Assembly: GCA_002704915.1 (NCBI GenBank)
Contig: PAIP01000078.1
Span: 30,442-94,441 of the forward strand
Source: Parvularcula sp.
Lineage (GTDB): Bacteria > Pseudomonadota > Alphaproteobacteria > Caulobacterales > Parvularculaceae
Reading direction: 5' to 3'
Length of the DNA: 64,000 nucleotides
Positions within the stretch are counted from its first letter, which is position 1. Every line of letters starts with the position of its first letter. The position numbers and the translations under genes are program-made. Shown in pieces: positions 36,560 to 44,490 of this stretch. Under the pieces are notes generated by a model. That model was not told the DNA's origin, made no database searches, and saw only the letters and a list, made by a program, of their open reading frames with translations.

Positions 36560-37156
36560 ATGGAGTTTCCCGGGGCGCCCGCCACCTATGCGATCATCAT
36601 CGCGAATCTGATCGCCAGCATATACGGCCTTTCCTTCGATCGTGGTTTTGTCGGTTCTTTTGCGTTCAATGTGGGCGCGCTGGTGAACGCCAAGCAGCAT
36701 TATCGGATCTTCACGTCATCCTTCCTGCACGGAGATTATTTCCATCTCCTGTTCAATATGATGACTCTTCTGTTCTTCGGGCCAGTCGTTGAAAGACTTC
36801 TGGGTACGGATGGCTTTCTCGTCGTCTATTTTGGCGCGGTGCTCGCAAGCGGCATTGTCTCTTTTTACGTGAACCGTGCAAACCTGGCCTATACCTCGCT
36901 GGGCGCCTCGGACGGCGTCTCCGGCGTCGTCTTGTCCTTCTGTCTCTTTTTTCCGCTGGCGCCGATTTATTTCATGTTCGTGCCAATCGGCATTCCGGCG
37001 ATCATCTATGGCGCTTTTTATATTCTCATCTCGGCGAATATGATCGGCCGGTTCGGCGGGCGCGTCGCTCATGAGGCGCATCTGGCGGGCGCCATCGCCG
37101 GCGTTCTTTTGACCATCGCCATGCGGCCCCAGATTTTAGCGCAGATTTTCTCCTAA
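36560..37156 (+). CDS. Rhomboid-family intramembrane serine protease
   Basis: 198 residues with six membrane segments. The oxyanion and helix region is FLHGDYFHLLFNMMTLLFFG; the catalytic Ser is in LGASDGVSGVV and the catalytic His in AHEAHLAGA. The motif reads GASD rather than the usual GASG. Substrate unknown. It begins 26 bases after bolA and overlaps the convergent methyltransferase gene by 4 bases at the 3' ends. Confidence 0.9.
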   Translation: MEFPGAPATYAIIIANLIASIYGLSFDRGFVGSFAFNVGALVNAKQHYRIFTSSFLHGDYFHLLFNMMTLLFFGPVVERLLGTDGFLVVYFGAVLASGIVSFYVNRANLAYTSLGASDGVSGVVLSFCLFFPLAPIYFMFVPIGIPAIIYGAFYILISANMIGRFGGRVAHEAHLAGAIAGVLLTIAMRPQILAQIFS

Positions 37157-37935
37157 ACCGCTTCGCGCGGTTTTTTTCCTAGAAATAAAATCTCCTCTGG
37201 ATTCAGTCCGTAGCGTTCCGGCGCGCCGCCGAAAAGCTCCGGTTGTTCCGTCCATTTCACGCAATCGAGGTCGAACCCGGCATTGCGGAGGCGAGATGCG
37301 TAATCCTGTCCGTAGAGGCGCACATGGTCGTCCTGACCGAAACGCTGTTCGCGTTCGGCAGGATCGGAGACGGATGGGTCTTCGATGGTTTCTGCTTCAT
37401 GCGCAGCGATCGGCGCCTGCAGGAGCGCTGCGGCGCCTGGCTTCAACACCCGCAGGATTTCCGCCATGGCTATTCTGTCATCCTCGACATGCTCAAGCAC
37501 ATGATTGCAGATGACCATATCGATGCTTTGATCGGGCAGAGGCATGCGCTGGAGATCGAAGATGACACTCATGTTTCCACGCATCAGATCGGCGCGCAGA
37601 TGAAAAACATCAGCTTGATCGGCAAAGTATCGGCAAAGGCTTGGTTCCGGCGCGATATTCAGGATAATGCCGGCTGCCGGCACGTGGACGGAACGTGCGA
37701 GCATGAAAGCGAGAATCAGCCTTTCGCGGTCTGTCGTCCAGCAGGATGGACACAAGTTATTCTGGCGGTATCCGGCGCCGATAATTTTCTTTTCCTTAAA
37801 AAGGGGCAGCTTTGCGCCGCCGGCCATGAAGCTGCGGAGCGCGGAGCCGCAAGCCGGGCACTCATATCTTTCGCCGCGATAAAGAATGGGGAGCGCTTGT
37901 CGGCGCAGACGCTTGGCAAGCGTAATAACCGGCAT
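37153..37935 (-). CDS. SAM-dependent methyltransferase with N-terminal Zn-type motif
   Basis: From ATG 37935 (AGGGGGAC upstream) it has 260 residues. The N-terminal ~80 residues hold two Cys pairs (CPACG and CPSCW), likely a zinc site. The methyltransferase fold follows: IILNIAPEPSL (SAM loop), FDLQRMPLPDQSIDMVICNH (acidic and post-motif region) and a HVLEHVEDD segment as in Methyltransf_11 enzymes. The family resembles proteins of polysaccharide loci; no such genes are near. Substrate unknown. Confidence 0.8.
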   Translation of the reverse strand: MPVITLAKRLRRQALPILYRGERYECPACGSALRSFMAGGAKLPLFKEKKIIGAGYRQNNLCPSCWTTDRERLILAFMLARSVHVPAAGIILNIAPEPSLCRYFADQADVFHLRADLMRGNMSVIFDLQRMPLPDQSIDMVICNHVLEHVEDDRIAMAEILRVLKPGAAALLQAPIAAHEAETIEDPSVSDPAEREQRFGQDDHVRLYGQDYASRLRNAGFDLDCVKWTEQPELFGGAPERYGLNPEEILFLGKKPREAV

Positions 37936-38069
37936 CGATGTCTTGTCCCCCTCATGGCCCCAAGTCACAGTGGCTGGCTCTGGACGGGCGGTATGGTAAA
38001 TCCTGGACTGGCGCAGGAACACCTGAAATCCCTAACAGTTCTGTAATTTCAGCGCCTTAACTCCTGATA

Positions 38070-38099
38070 TTGCAAGCCTTCGGTCAAAGCGTGTTATAG
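38070..38099 (+). promoter_or_regulatory. Sigma70-like promoter before the 38128 gene
   Basis: TTGCAA (38070-38075) and TTATAG (38094-38099) with an 18-base spacer, about 28 bases before the start codon. Visual match only. Confidence 0.4.
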
Positions 38100-38127
38100 T
38101 ATATGTAGCAGAGCGGGATAGTGGTGC

Positions 38128-38529
38128 ATGACGCGTTTTCGGCTTCCGGAGGGGGTTCCGGCCGATAATCAGACGAAGGTTTTTTCTACCGGCGCTTCGA
38201 GCGAAGGCGGCGTTCGGAACACATTGTTCGAAGCCCCGGATATGGCGACGCCCAAGTTCGCTCATCCCTCCACCGATTACTCCCGCGTAGTCGTTGTCGT
38301 CGATGAGGACGAGGATGAAGATGGCGAGGCGGAAGTTGTTGTCAAAAAGGAAGAAGACGATGATGACGCGATCGATTTCGCCCTGCCGCCAAAGCCATGG
38401 CTGGTGGTCGGCGGCATTGCCATCGCGCTGATCGCGCTTTCCTTCCTTGTCGCTAACAAGAATGTGGAGCCGCAGCCTTATTGTTCGCAACAGCCTGAAT
38501 GGAACCAGTATAACTGTATTCCAGGCTAA
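38128..38529 (+). CDS. Single-pass membrane protein of unknown function
   Basis: 133 residues. Polar N-terminal part, then an acidic run (DEDEDEDGEAEVVVKKEEDDDD, here given as DEDEDEDGEAE plus KKEEDDDD), a membrane helix (about 96-115, LVVGGIAIALIALSFLV), and a short tail with two cysteines (PYCSQQPEW and NCIPG). The acidic part would be cytoplasmic if the tail is periplasmic. I do not recognise it. Confidence 0.6.
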   Translation: MTRFRLPEGVPADNQTKVFSTGASSEGGVRNTLFEAPDMATPKFAHPSTDYSRVVVVVDEDEDEDGEAEVVVKKEEDDDDAIDFALPPKPWLVVGGIAIALIALSFLVANKNVEPQPYCSQQPEWNQYNCIPG

Positions 38530-38535
38530 AGCGGC

Positions 38536-39078
38536 TTACGCCTTGCGATCGGTTTGCTTCACGCTGCGGTCACGCATGATTTTCTGATAGGCGTAATTGA
38601 CTTTCTGCGTGGCCAGAACCGCGGCTTTTGCAATCTCTTCATCAAGACCCAGCGAAGCGAAGGTGTCGGGATGAACGGCCTTCATCCGCGCCTTGTAGGC
38701 GGCGCGAACTTCTTGATCGCTTGCCGTCGGTTGAATGCGCAGCATGGCGTAAGGATCGAAGGTTTTAGAGGGCGCCTCTTCCTTCTTCGCATGAGTTGAA
38801 AAGTCTTCACCGTAGATTTTGGACTTGCCGTTCGCCGGCTTGCCGCCGGCGGCTTCGACGATGCTGGCGATCTGGCTTTTGGCGATGATCATCGTGTCGC
38901 CGTCGCCGAGCCGCACGGGGATGAAGGCGCGGTCATCATTCAGGAGGTCCGACGCGCGCTCGCCGAGGCTGAGGAACATGGTGGCCGCTACCGGCGTGTC
39001 GCTCGTCGATAGCGTCAGGACTACGTCCACCTCGTTGCGGTGGCGATAGGTTTTCTGTTTGCTGTCGAAAGCGCTCAT
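38536..39078 (-). CDS. J-domain protein
   Basis: 180 residues: a conserved N-terminal domain (about 1-85) of unknown role, a short linker, and a C-terminal J domain from FDPYAMLRIQPTASDQEVRA with HPD in AVHPDTFASLG. It is the second J-domain gene within 2.4 kb and also has the J domain at the C-terminus. Its 3' end faces the 38128 gene with a 6-base gap. Confidence 0.85.
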   Translation of the reverse strand: MSAFDSKQKTYRHRNEVDVVLTLSTSDTPVAATMFLSLGERASDLLNDDRAFIPVRLGDGDTMIIAKSQIASIVEAAGGKPANGKSKIYGEDFSTHAKKEEAPSKTFDPYAMLRIQPTASDQEVRAAYKARMKAVHPDTFASLGLDEEIAKAAVLATQKVNYAYQKIMRDRSVKQTDRKA

Positions 39079-39154
39079 CCTGGGAACCCGTGTCGCCTCG
39101 CGGCGGTTCGGAGAGGATCTTGCAACGGCCTTGCCAGTTTAACCTTTAGAGAAA

Positions 39155-39376
39155 TTAACGCTCCAAGCCTTTGTGCTTGCTTGGTTCCCGCTCCATCCAC
39201 TGCATGAGATAGCGCGCCGGGAAGGCCCAGGCGATCCCGGCGGCGAGGTAATAGACCGCCTTCAAAAGCTGCATATTCGGGACAAGCTCGCCCAGCGCCG
39301 CGGCGGCGAAAAAATAGAGGATAAGCGCCGGCAGGAAGAGCGTGAAGCCGATCAGTTTTTTAAGGCGCGGGCTCAT
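39155..39376 (-). CDS. DUF2842 membrane protein
   Basis: 73 residues with two membrane helices (about 9-31 and 38-60), LKKLIGFTLFLPALILYFF and YYLAAGIAWAFPARYLMQWM. This length and pattern fit the alphaproteobacterial DUF2842 family; function unknown. Divergent from ctaA, with 74 bases between. Confidence 0.8.
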   Translation of the reverse strand: MSPRLKKLIGFTLFLPALILYFFAAAALGELVPNMQLLKAVYYLAAGIAWAFPARYLMQWMEREPSKHKGLER

Positions 39377-39450
39377 CTGCGGGGCCTTGGCTTGCGCCCC
39401 GCGACGCGGGGTCGCGGGCGGGAATTTCGTAAATGTCTTAAAGGACCGCC

Positions 39451-40503
39451 ATGGCCTCTAGCACTTCCAGCCTTCCGCCGCAAAAGTCCGCCCGCCATAT
39501 CGCCATATGGCTCTTTTTCATGTGCGGTCTCGTCGCCGCCATGGTCATTGTCGGCGGGGCGACGCGGCTGACGGATTCCGGGCTATCCATCGTCGAGTGG
39601 CGGCCTGTCACCGGCGCCATTCCGCCCATGAGCGAAACGGACTGGCTCGCCGAGTTCGAGAAATACAAGACCATTCCCGAATATGAGGAAGTGAATTTCG
39701 GGATGAGCCTTGCCGAGTTCAAAGAGATCTATTGGTGGGAGTGGGGACACCGGCTCCTGGGCCGGGTGATCGGTTTCGCCTTTCTCCTGCCGCTGATTTT
39801 TTTCGCCGCTACAAAGCAATTAACGCGAGGTCTTTCTCTAAAGCTCGCGGGGCTTTTCATTCTGGGCGGGCTTCAGGGCGCCCTTGGCTGGTGGATGGTG
39901 TCGTCGGGACTCGCCGACCGCGTCGATGTCAGCCAGTACCGGCTCGCCGCACATCTGTCGCTCGCGGTGCTTTTGTTCGCAGCGATGTTCTGGCTCGCGC
40001 TCGATCTCTGGCCGCAGACAAAAGTCTCTGCGTCTGACAAATTGCGCATCGGCGCTCTTGCGCTCGCCGGCGGTGTCTTTGCGCAGATGATCCTCGGCGC
40101 CTTTGTCGCGGGGCTGCGCGCAGGGCGCACGTTCAACACATGGCCCTTGATGGACGGCAAGTTTTTTCCCGACGGTTATTTCACCGGAGGCCCGAGCTTC
40201 AACGATCTTTTCGAGACCATGGCCGCCGTGCAGTTCAATCACCGCATCGGCGCCTATCTGCTCGCCGCCGGCGCCGTCTGGTTTTACCTGGCCGCACGCA
40301 AGGGTAACTATGAGGGGCGGGCAAGGCTGGTTCTTGCCGCCGTGGGGCTGCAAATCGTGCTCGGCGTCTGGACGGTCCTCGCCGCGACGCCGATCTCACT
40401 GGGCCTCCTGCATCAAGCCGGCGCGCTGATCGTCCTGGCGGCGGCGCTTTACGCCGCGCATGGCGTAAAGGCCCCGCCCGTTTCACACGCCGCTATTGCC
40501 TGA
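39451..40503 (+). CDS. ctaA: Heme A synthase (COX15/CtaA, type 2)
   Basis: Hydroxylates the C8 methyl of heme O to give heme A for aa3 oxidases. 350 residues, eight membrane helices. Heme-ligand histidines lie in WWEWGHRLLGRVIG, QYRLAAHLSLAVLL, QFNHRIGAYLL and LGLLHQAGALIV; the extended loop VEWRPVTGAIPPM is typical of the alphaproteobacterial type. Its 3' end overlaps the convergent SpoIIAA-like gene by 11 bases. Confidence 0.95.
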   Translation: MASSTSSLPPQKSARHIAIWLFFMCGLVAAMVIVGGATRLTDSGLSIVEWRPVTGAIPPMSETDWLAEFEKYKTIPEYEEVNFGMSLAEFKEIYWWEWGHRLLGRVIGFAFLLPLIFFAATKQLTRGLSLKLAGLFILGGLQGALGWWMVSSGLADRVDVSQYRLAAHLSLAVLLFAAMFWLALDLWPQTKVSASDKLRIGALALAGGVFAQMILGAFVAGLRAGRTFNTWPLMDGKFFPDGYFTGGPSFNDLFETMAAVQFNHRIGAYLLAAGAVWFYLAARKGNYEGRARLVLAAVGLQIVLGVWTVLAATPISLGLLHQAGALIVLAAALYAAHGVKAPPVSHAAIA

Positions 40504-40846
40504 CCCACTTTTCGGCCGCTTCGCGCTCGTCTCTGTCGAAAAAGCGCATATTCGCTTTCAAAAACGGGTCGGAGGCTTTCACGCCTAATTCCTCCCATGA
40601 CTTGTCGCCAAGGACAGCAACCCGTTCGAGATCGTCCTGATGGCGCGCATCGAATTTCAGATCACGCCAGAAGCCTTCAAAGTCCCAGCCTTTGAAATCC
40701 TCAAGCTCGATGATCATGCGTACGGGACCGTCCTTTGCGGCGATCCGGTCGAACTCCGGTTCAAACTCATTAATGTCTTTTTTTGTAACGCGCCCTGAGG
40801 CTTTTAAATTCATGGCGCCGTCGTCAGCTATGTGCATGGACAGCAT
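40493..40846 (-). CDS. SpoIIAA-like (STAS-fold) protein
   Basis: From ATG 40846 (GGAGA upstream) it has 117 residues. The pattern (a GRVTKKDINEFEP segment, RMIIELEDFKGWDFEGFWRDLKF, then VAVLGDKSWEE) is that of the SpoIIAA-like family, small lipid- or partner-binding proteins with a STAS-type fold. Function unknown. Confidence 0.8.
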   Translation of the reverse strand: MLSMHIADDGAMNLKASGRVTKKDINEFEPEFDRIAAKDGPVRMIIELEDFKGWDFEGFWRDLKFDARHQDDLERVAVLGDKSWEELGVKASDPFLKANMRFFDRDEREAAEKWVRQ

Positions 40847-40954
40847 ATCGGTCTCCAATCGCTTCTGGATCGACGCAAACAAGCCGCTGAGCTGAATGTT
40901 CCCGGGGCGTGACAATCGCGCGCAAACGTTGATGAGAGGGCGTCGGCGACGCGC

Positions 40955-42085
40955 CTATTGCGGCGTGAAACTCGGCTCGATGACGAGGTCGCCGTCTTCG
41001 ACAACTCTGGCTTCGCCGCGTTCGGAGACCGGCTCGCCCACCTCGATGGACAAGGCGTTTCGGACACTGCTTGTGGGCGCAATAGCGGCCGCCGGACCGC
41101 TATCACCGCCGACGACGCCGAACACGACTGCGCCATTTCGGTATAGACCGCCGAGATTGCCGCCGGTCGCGCCAAAGGCCTCTGCGCTGTCAACACCGGC
41201 CAGTTCGTCGGTTGCGGCGATTTTCACGGCGCCGAGCGCCTTGCCGGTGACGCTTTCAAAGACGTGTACGGCGCCGTTGGAGAGGTCCGCGAATAAGATC
41301 TGGCCAGTGAGCAATGGAGCTTCATTTTCATTTTCGGAAGGGACCCGCGCGCTGATGACAGCCAGCGCGCCCGATTGCATTACAGCCGCCTGAGCCATGG
41401 GGGCGGCAAACGCATCATCGCCGGCGACGCGATAAATATCGCCGTTATCCGAAGCCGCCAGCAAACGCCCGTCTATATCGACGGCGCAGCTCACGATGTC
41501 GTCTGGTGTATCGATTGTCGCCTCGCTTTCCACAGCGACGCCGGCATCCGACGCGGCGAGATTGAATACCTGGATCTTGCCGCGTTGTATGACAAAGAGC
41601 GACGACGCGTCCGCGCCGAGGCTGCGGCCCGTGCAGAAATCCCGCACGGCGCCGCGTAACTGGGGCCCGCCGTCCAGCGGCAGGAAGGCGCGGCTTTCAT
41701 TATCGATGCCGTGAAACCGGAAGGCATTTTCATCGGCGTCCAAGAACACGATGAACCCGGCCGCCCGCGCGCCAAGGCCGAAGTAACCGCTTGCAACGCC
41801 ATCTGTATTGAAACCGTCAAGGCGTGCGACCTCGTTCCCGTCCTCCATATTATAGGCAACGATGCCGTCGTCGGTCGCCACAATCATGGTTGAGTTGAAC
41901 GACAGCGTGGGATGGTCCCAGAAAGCGATGCCTGTCGCCGCGCCTGGAAGGTCCGGCAATACATCGCTGGCGGGCGCTTCGGCGGCTTGCGTGATGTCCG
42001 GTTCGGTCGAGGCGGGCGCCTCGCTCTTGCGCTCGCAGGCGGCGATAATTGCGAAAAGGCTTAGACAGGCTGCGGTGAAACGCAT
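40955..42085 (-). CDS. Lipoprotein, phytase-like beta-propeller
   Basis: 376 residues with a lipoprotein signal (lipobox ending IIAAC, Cys17). The mature part reads like bacterial 3-phytase propellers: WDHPTLSFNSTMIVATDDG, AYNMEDGNEVARLDG, FLDADENAFRFHGID and SRAFLPLDG blades. Family members hydrolyse phytate with calcium; whether this one does is not shown, since some lineages keep the fold without activity. Just upstream on the same strand is an apparent fragment of an outer-membrane barrel gene; such phytase genes are often paired with TonB-type receptors. Confidence 0.7.
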   Translation of the reverse strand: MRFTAACLSLFAIIAACERKSEAPASTEPDITQAAEAPASDVLPDLPGAATGIAFWDHPTLSFNSTMIVATDDGIVAYNMEDGNEVARLDGFNTDGVASGYFGLGARAAGFIVFLDADENAFRFHGIDNESRAFLPLDGGPQLRGAVRDFCTGRSLGADASSLFVIQRGKIQVFNLAASDAGVAVESEATIDTPDDIVSCAVDIDGRLLAASDNGDIYRVAGDDAFAAPMAQAAVMQSGALAVISARVPSENENEAPLLTGQILFADLSNGAVHVFESVTGKALGAVKIAATDELAGVDSAEAFGATGGNLGGLYRNGAVVFGVVGGDSGPAAAIAPTSSVRNALSIEVGEPVSERGEARVVEDGDLVIEPSFTPQ

Positions 42086-42098
42086 TCATTACTCCGTA

Positions 42099-42254
42099 TC
42101 AGGATTTATCTTCGGGTTCGATCTGGGCGCGTTTCCAAGTGTAGCTGCTTCGCGCTTCCCATTCACCATAGCTGACATTAAAGCTGGCGCTGACATAGGT
42201 GTCCTTATCGGGATTATGCGCCCCAACGGAACCACGGGTTAGTTTCCAGTCTCT
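42099..42254 (-). pseudogene. Possible 3' fragment of an outer-membrane protein gene
   Basis: A 51-codon frame ending in TGA (42099-42101) and limited upstream by TAG, with no start codon in a sensible place. Its translation has the alternating polar/hydrophobic pattern of barrel strands: DTYVSASFNVSYGEWEARSS then YTWKRAQIE. It lies 13 bases upstream of the phytase-like gene, in the position where a receptor gene would end. I read it as a decayed remnant; a random frame remains possible. Confidence 0.4.
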
Positions 42255-42457
42255 CTAACCGCGGTCAATATGCAGTGCAGAATTTATCACTTTGGCGGAA
42301 GCAACTCGCTTTCGTTCGTATTGCAAGACAGCGACAAAAAAGTCACGAAGCAAAAATATTGCCCATTATCGCGGGGCGCACGGAAACTATTCTCTCAATA
42401 ATAGTATTATGCGAGTGTGAGCGAGAGCCTTTCTCGTCGCTCCGTGGGAGAAATATT

Positions 42458-43099
42458 ATGAAAAAACTGACATTTGGGTTGGCTGCGGCCATACTGGCCT
42501 CCGCTGGCGGCGCGCATGCCGCTTATCTTGACTTCGTCGCCGAGGCGGCTGGCAATGAGCGCGGCGTCGCCGATGGGACTACCATCAATTTCGACGGTCT
42601 CGACGTTACCTTCTCTTCGCTCAGCGCCGGCGCGTTCTACGCTTATTTCGACGATCTTGATGCCGGAAAGCCGGCCGGTCTTGGGGTCTGCGAAGTGCTC
42701 GTCGCCGGTCCCGGAACTGCTTGCGCCAACCCGGCGGACGACAATATCCGTGCAGGAGACGCAGTGACTCTGTCTTTTGGCGACACGGTTACGGTCAGTA
42801 ATTTCTCGTTCACAGACGCAGATCACAATGACCTGAATTCAAATGATTCCAATACCTTGTGGATCGCCATCAATGATCCCAATGCGTTTATGCAATATAC
42901 TTTTGCAGAGGCGACAGCGTTAGTGATCGCCGGGGTTGATTTGATAAGATTCGCTTTTGACACAAGTTCCGGCAACGGCGTCCAATATTACGTCAACGGC
43001 TTCGAGGCATCGGCTGTCCCTCTTCCGGCGGCTGCGCCGTTACTCCTTATGGGGTTGGGCGGTCTTGGTTTCGCGGCCTCCCGGCGCAAGGGCGTCTGA
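42458..43099 (+). CDS. VPLPA-CTERM sorted exported protein
   Basis: From ATG 42458 (GGGAG upstream) it has 213 residues: a signal peptide ending ...GGAHAAY, a beta-rich body with two Cys (GVCEVL and GTACANP) and Asn/Asp-rich turns, then a C-terminal sorting signal: VPLPAAAPLLLMGLGG, hydrophobic helix, and the basic end SRRKGV. Such tails are handled by exosortases; no exosortase gene is in the window. The role is probably surface or matrix related. A strong terminator follows, so it is monocistronic. Confidence 0.85.
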   Translation: MKKLTFGLAAAILASAGGAHAAYLDFVAEAAGNERGVADGTTINFDGLDVTFSSLSAGAFYAYFDDLDAGKPAGLGVCEVLVAGPGTACANPADDNIRAGDAVTLSFGDTVTVSNFSFTDADHNDLNSNDSNTLWIAINDPNAFMQYTFAEATALVIAGVDLIRFAFDTSSGNGVQYYVNGFEASAVPLPAAAPLLLMGLGGLGFAASRRKGV

Positions 43100-43128
43100 G
43101 AGGTCGATTGTTGATCATATTATCGGAG

Positions 43129-43159
43129 GGAGCGGCGTGGCCGCTCCTTCGTTTTTTTT
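43129..43159 (+). terminator. Rho-independent terminator
   Basis: GGAGCGGC (43129-43136) and GCCGCTCC (43140-43147) with a 3-base loop, then a run of eight Ts (43152-43159). It ends the VPLPA-CTERM gene. Confidence 0.9.
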
Positions 43160-43177
43160 GTGGTATTTAAATACCAC
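43160..43177. promoter_or_regulatory. Perfect 18-bp palindrome before rplM
   Basis: GTGGTATTTAAATACCAC is fully self-complementary and begins right after the T-run of the terminator, about 170 bases before rplM. It may be an operator for a dimeric regulator, or an incidental stem. No regulator family can be named from it. Confidence 0.4.
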
Positions 43178-43347
43178 ATAAATAATCACCTGATTTCCAT
43201 ATATTTATCGGAAAAGTGTTGACCGGAATGAAAGAGGGCGGTACCTGCCCCGCTTCCGAAGGCGAAGCGCGCTTTGTTCGCGCTGGCCGGAGGACAAGAT
43301 TGCAACTCGGGACCTCACGCAGAGGGGCCAGACCCAGGAATGGACAA

Positions 43348-43821
43348 ATGAAAACTTACGCCATGAAGCCGGCGGAAGCGGACGCGCAGAAGAACTGGAT
43401 CCTGATCGATGCAGAGGGCCTCGTTGTCGGCCGTCTCGCCACGATCATCGCTACCCGCCTGCGCGGCAAGCACAAGCCCGCCTATACGCCGCATGTGGAT
43501 TGCGGCGACAATGTCATCGTCGTGAACGCCGACAAGGTCGTCTTCACCGGCAAGAAATGGACGGACAAGAAGTTCTACTGGCACACGGGCTATCCGGGCG
43601 GCATCAAGGAACGCACCATGGAAAAGCTCATCGGGGGCAAGCATCCCGAGCGCGTGCTGACCAAGGCCGTCGAGCGCATGATGCCGAAAGATTCACCGCT
43701 CGCCCGCAAACAGATGACCAATCTTCGCATTTACGCCGGCGCGGAGCATCCGCATGAGGCTCAAAGCCCCGCCAAGCTCGACGTCGCCGCGATGAACTCC
43801 AAGAACCAGAGAGACGCATAA
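43348..43821 (+). CDS. rplM: 50S ribosomal protein L13 (uL13)
   Basis: 157 residues from ATG 43348 (AGGA upstream). Conserved stretches are [38 protein letters not shown] and GMxP-like RMMPKDSPL. The upstream frame to 43216 lacks conserved sequence. It is followed after 3 bases by rpsI, the universal uL13-uS9 pair. The first residues ([16 protein letters not shown]) are typical of alphaproteobacteria. Confidence 0.97.
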   Translation: MKTYAMKPAEADAQKNWILIDAEGLVVGRLATIIATRLRGKHKPAYTPHVDCGDNVIVVNADKVVFTGKKWTDKKFYWHTGYPGGIKERTMEKLIGGKHPERVLTKAVERMMPKDSPLARKQMTNLRIYAGAEHPHEAQSPAKLDVAAMNSKNQRDA

Positions 43822-43824
43822 GCC

Positions 43825-44313
43825 ATGAGCACCACTTCCCTTGAAGACCTCAAAGACGTCGCCGCGGAAGCGGGCGTCGCTTCCACCGAGGAAACGGCGC
43901 CGCTGCCGGAGCCGAAAATCGACGATCTTGGCCGCGCCTACGCCACCGGCAAGCGCAAGACCGCTGTCGCGCGCGTCTGGATCAAACCCGGCTCGGGCAA
44001 AATTTCCGTCAACGGCAAGGATCACACCGAATATTTCGGCCGCGCCGTCCTGCAGATGATCATCAAGCAGCCGCTGGTCGCCGCCGAGCGCAACGACCAG
44101 TTCGACGTTGTCTGCACCGTCACGGGCTCCGGTCCTTCGGGGCAGGCCGGCGCCGTGCGCCATGGCATCGCCCGGGCGCTGACCTTTTATGAGCCGGGCC
44201 TGCGCTCGGTCCTGAAAAAAGGCGGCTTCCTGACCCGCGACTCGCGCACCGTCGAGCGCAAGAAATACGGCCGCAAGAAAGCCCGCAGAAGCTTCCAGTT
44301 CTCCAAACGCTAG
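43825..44313 (+). CDS. rpsI: 30S ribosomal protein S9 (uS9)
   Basis: 162 residues, with a ~35-residue N-terminal extension (ending PEPKIDDLG) before the conserved [20 protein letters not shown]. The C-terminal tail ending RRSFQFSKR reaches the P-site tRNA in the ribosome. Start three bases after the rplM stop. Confidence 0.97.
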   Translation: MSTTSLEDLKDVAAEAGVASTEETAPLPEPKIDDLGRAYATGKRKTAVARVWIKPGSGKISVNGKDHTEYFGRAVLQMIIKQPLVAAERNDQFDVVCTVTGSGPSGQAGAVRHGIARALTFYEPGLRSVLKKGGFLTRDSRTVERKKYGRKKARRSFQFSKR

Positions 44314-44445
44314 GAATTACGCGGTTTTCCGATTTTCGGCTTTCCAAATCGTAATGTTGGGATGCCGGATTTACGAGGCTGTAATTTGCCTTTCAGGCCA
44401 TATCGGGGGATTTTTAAATCCTCCCACGAAACAGTTTCTCTCAAG

Positions 44446-44475
44446 CGCCGCCCCGACCCAACCGGGGCGGCGTTT
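44446..44475 (+). terminator. Rho-independent terminator after rpsI
   Basis: CGCCGCCCC (44446-44454) pairs with GGGGCGGCG (44464-44472) around a 9-base loop, followed by TTTGGTTTT. It separates rplM-rpsI from the convergent tamB. Confidence 0.85.
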
Positions 44476-44490
44476 GGTTTTGGGGCGGCT

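Noticed and set aside
39139..39160. TTAA...TTAA pair near the DUF2842 gene as a CtrA site
   Set aside because: The two half-sites are 12 bases apart instead of 7.
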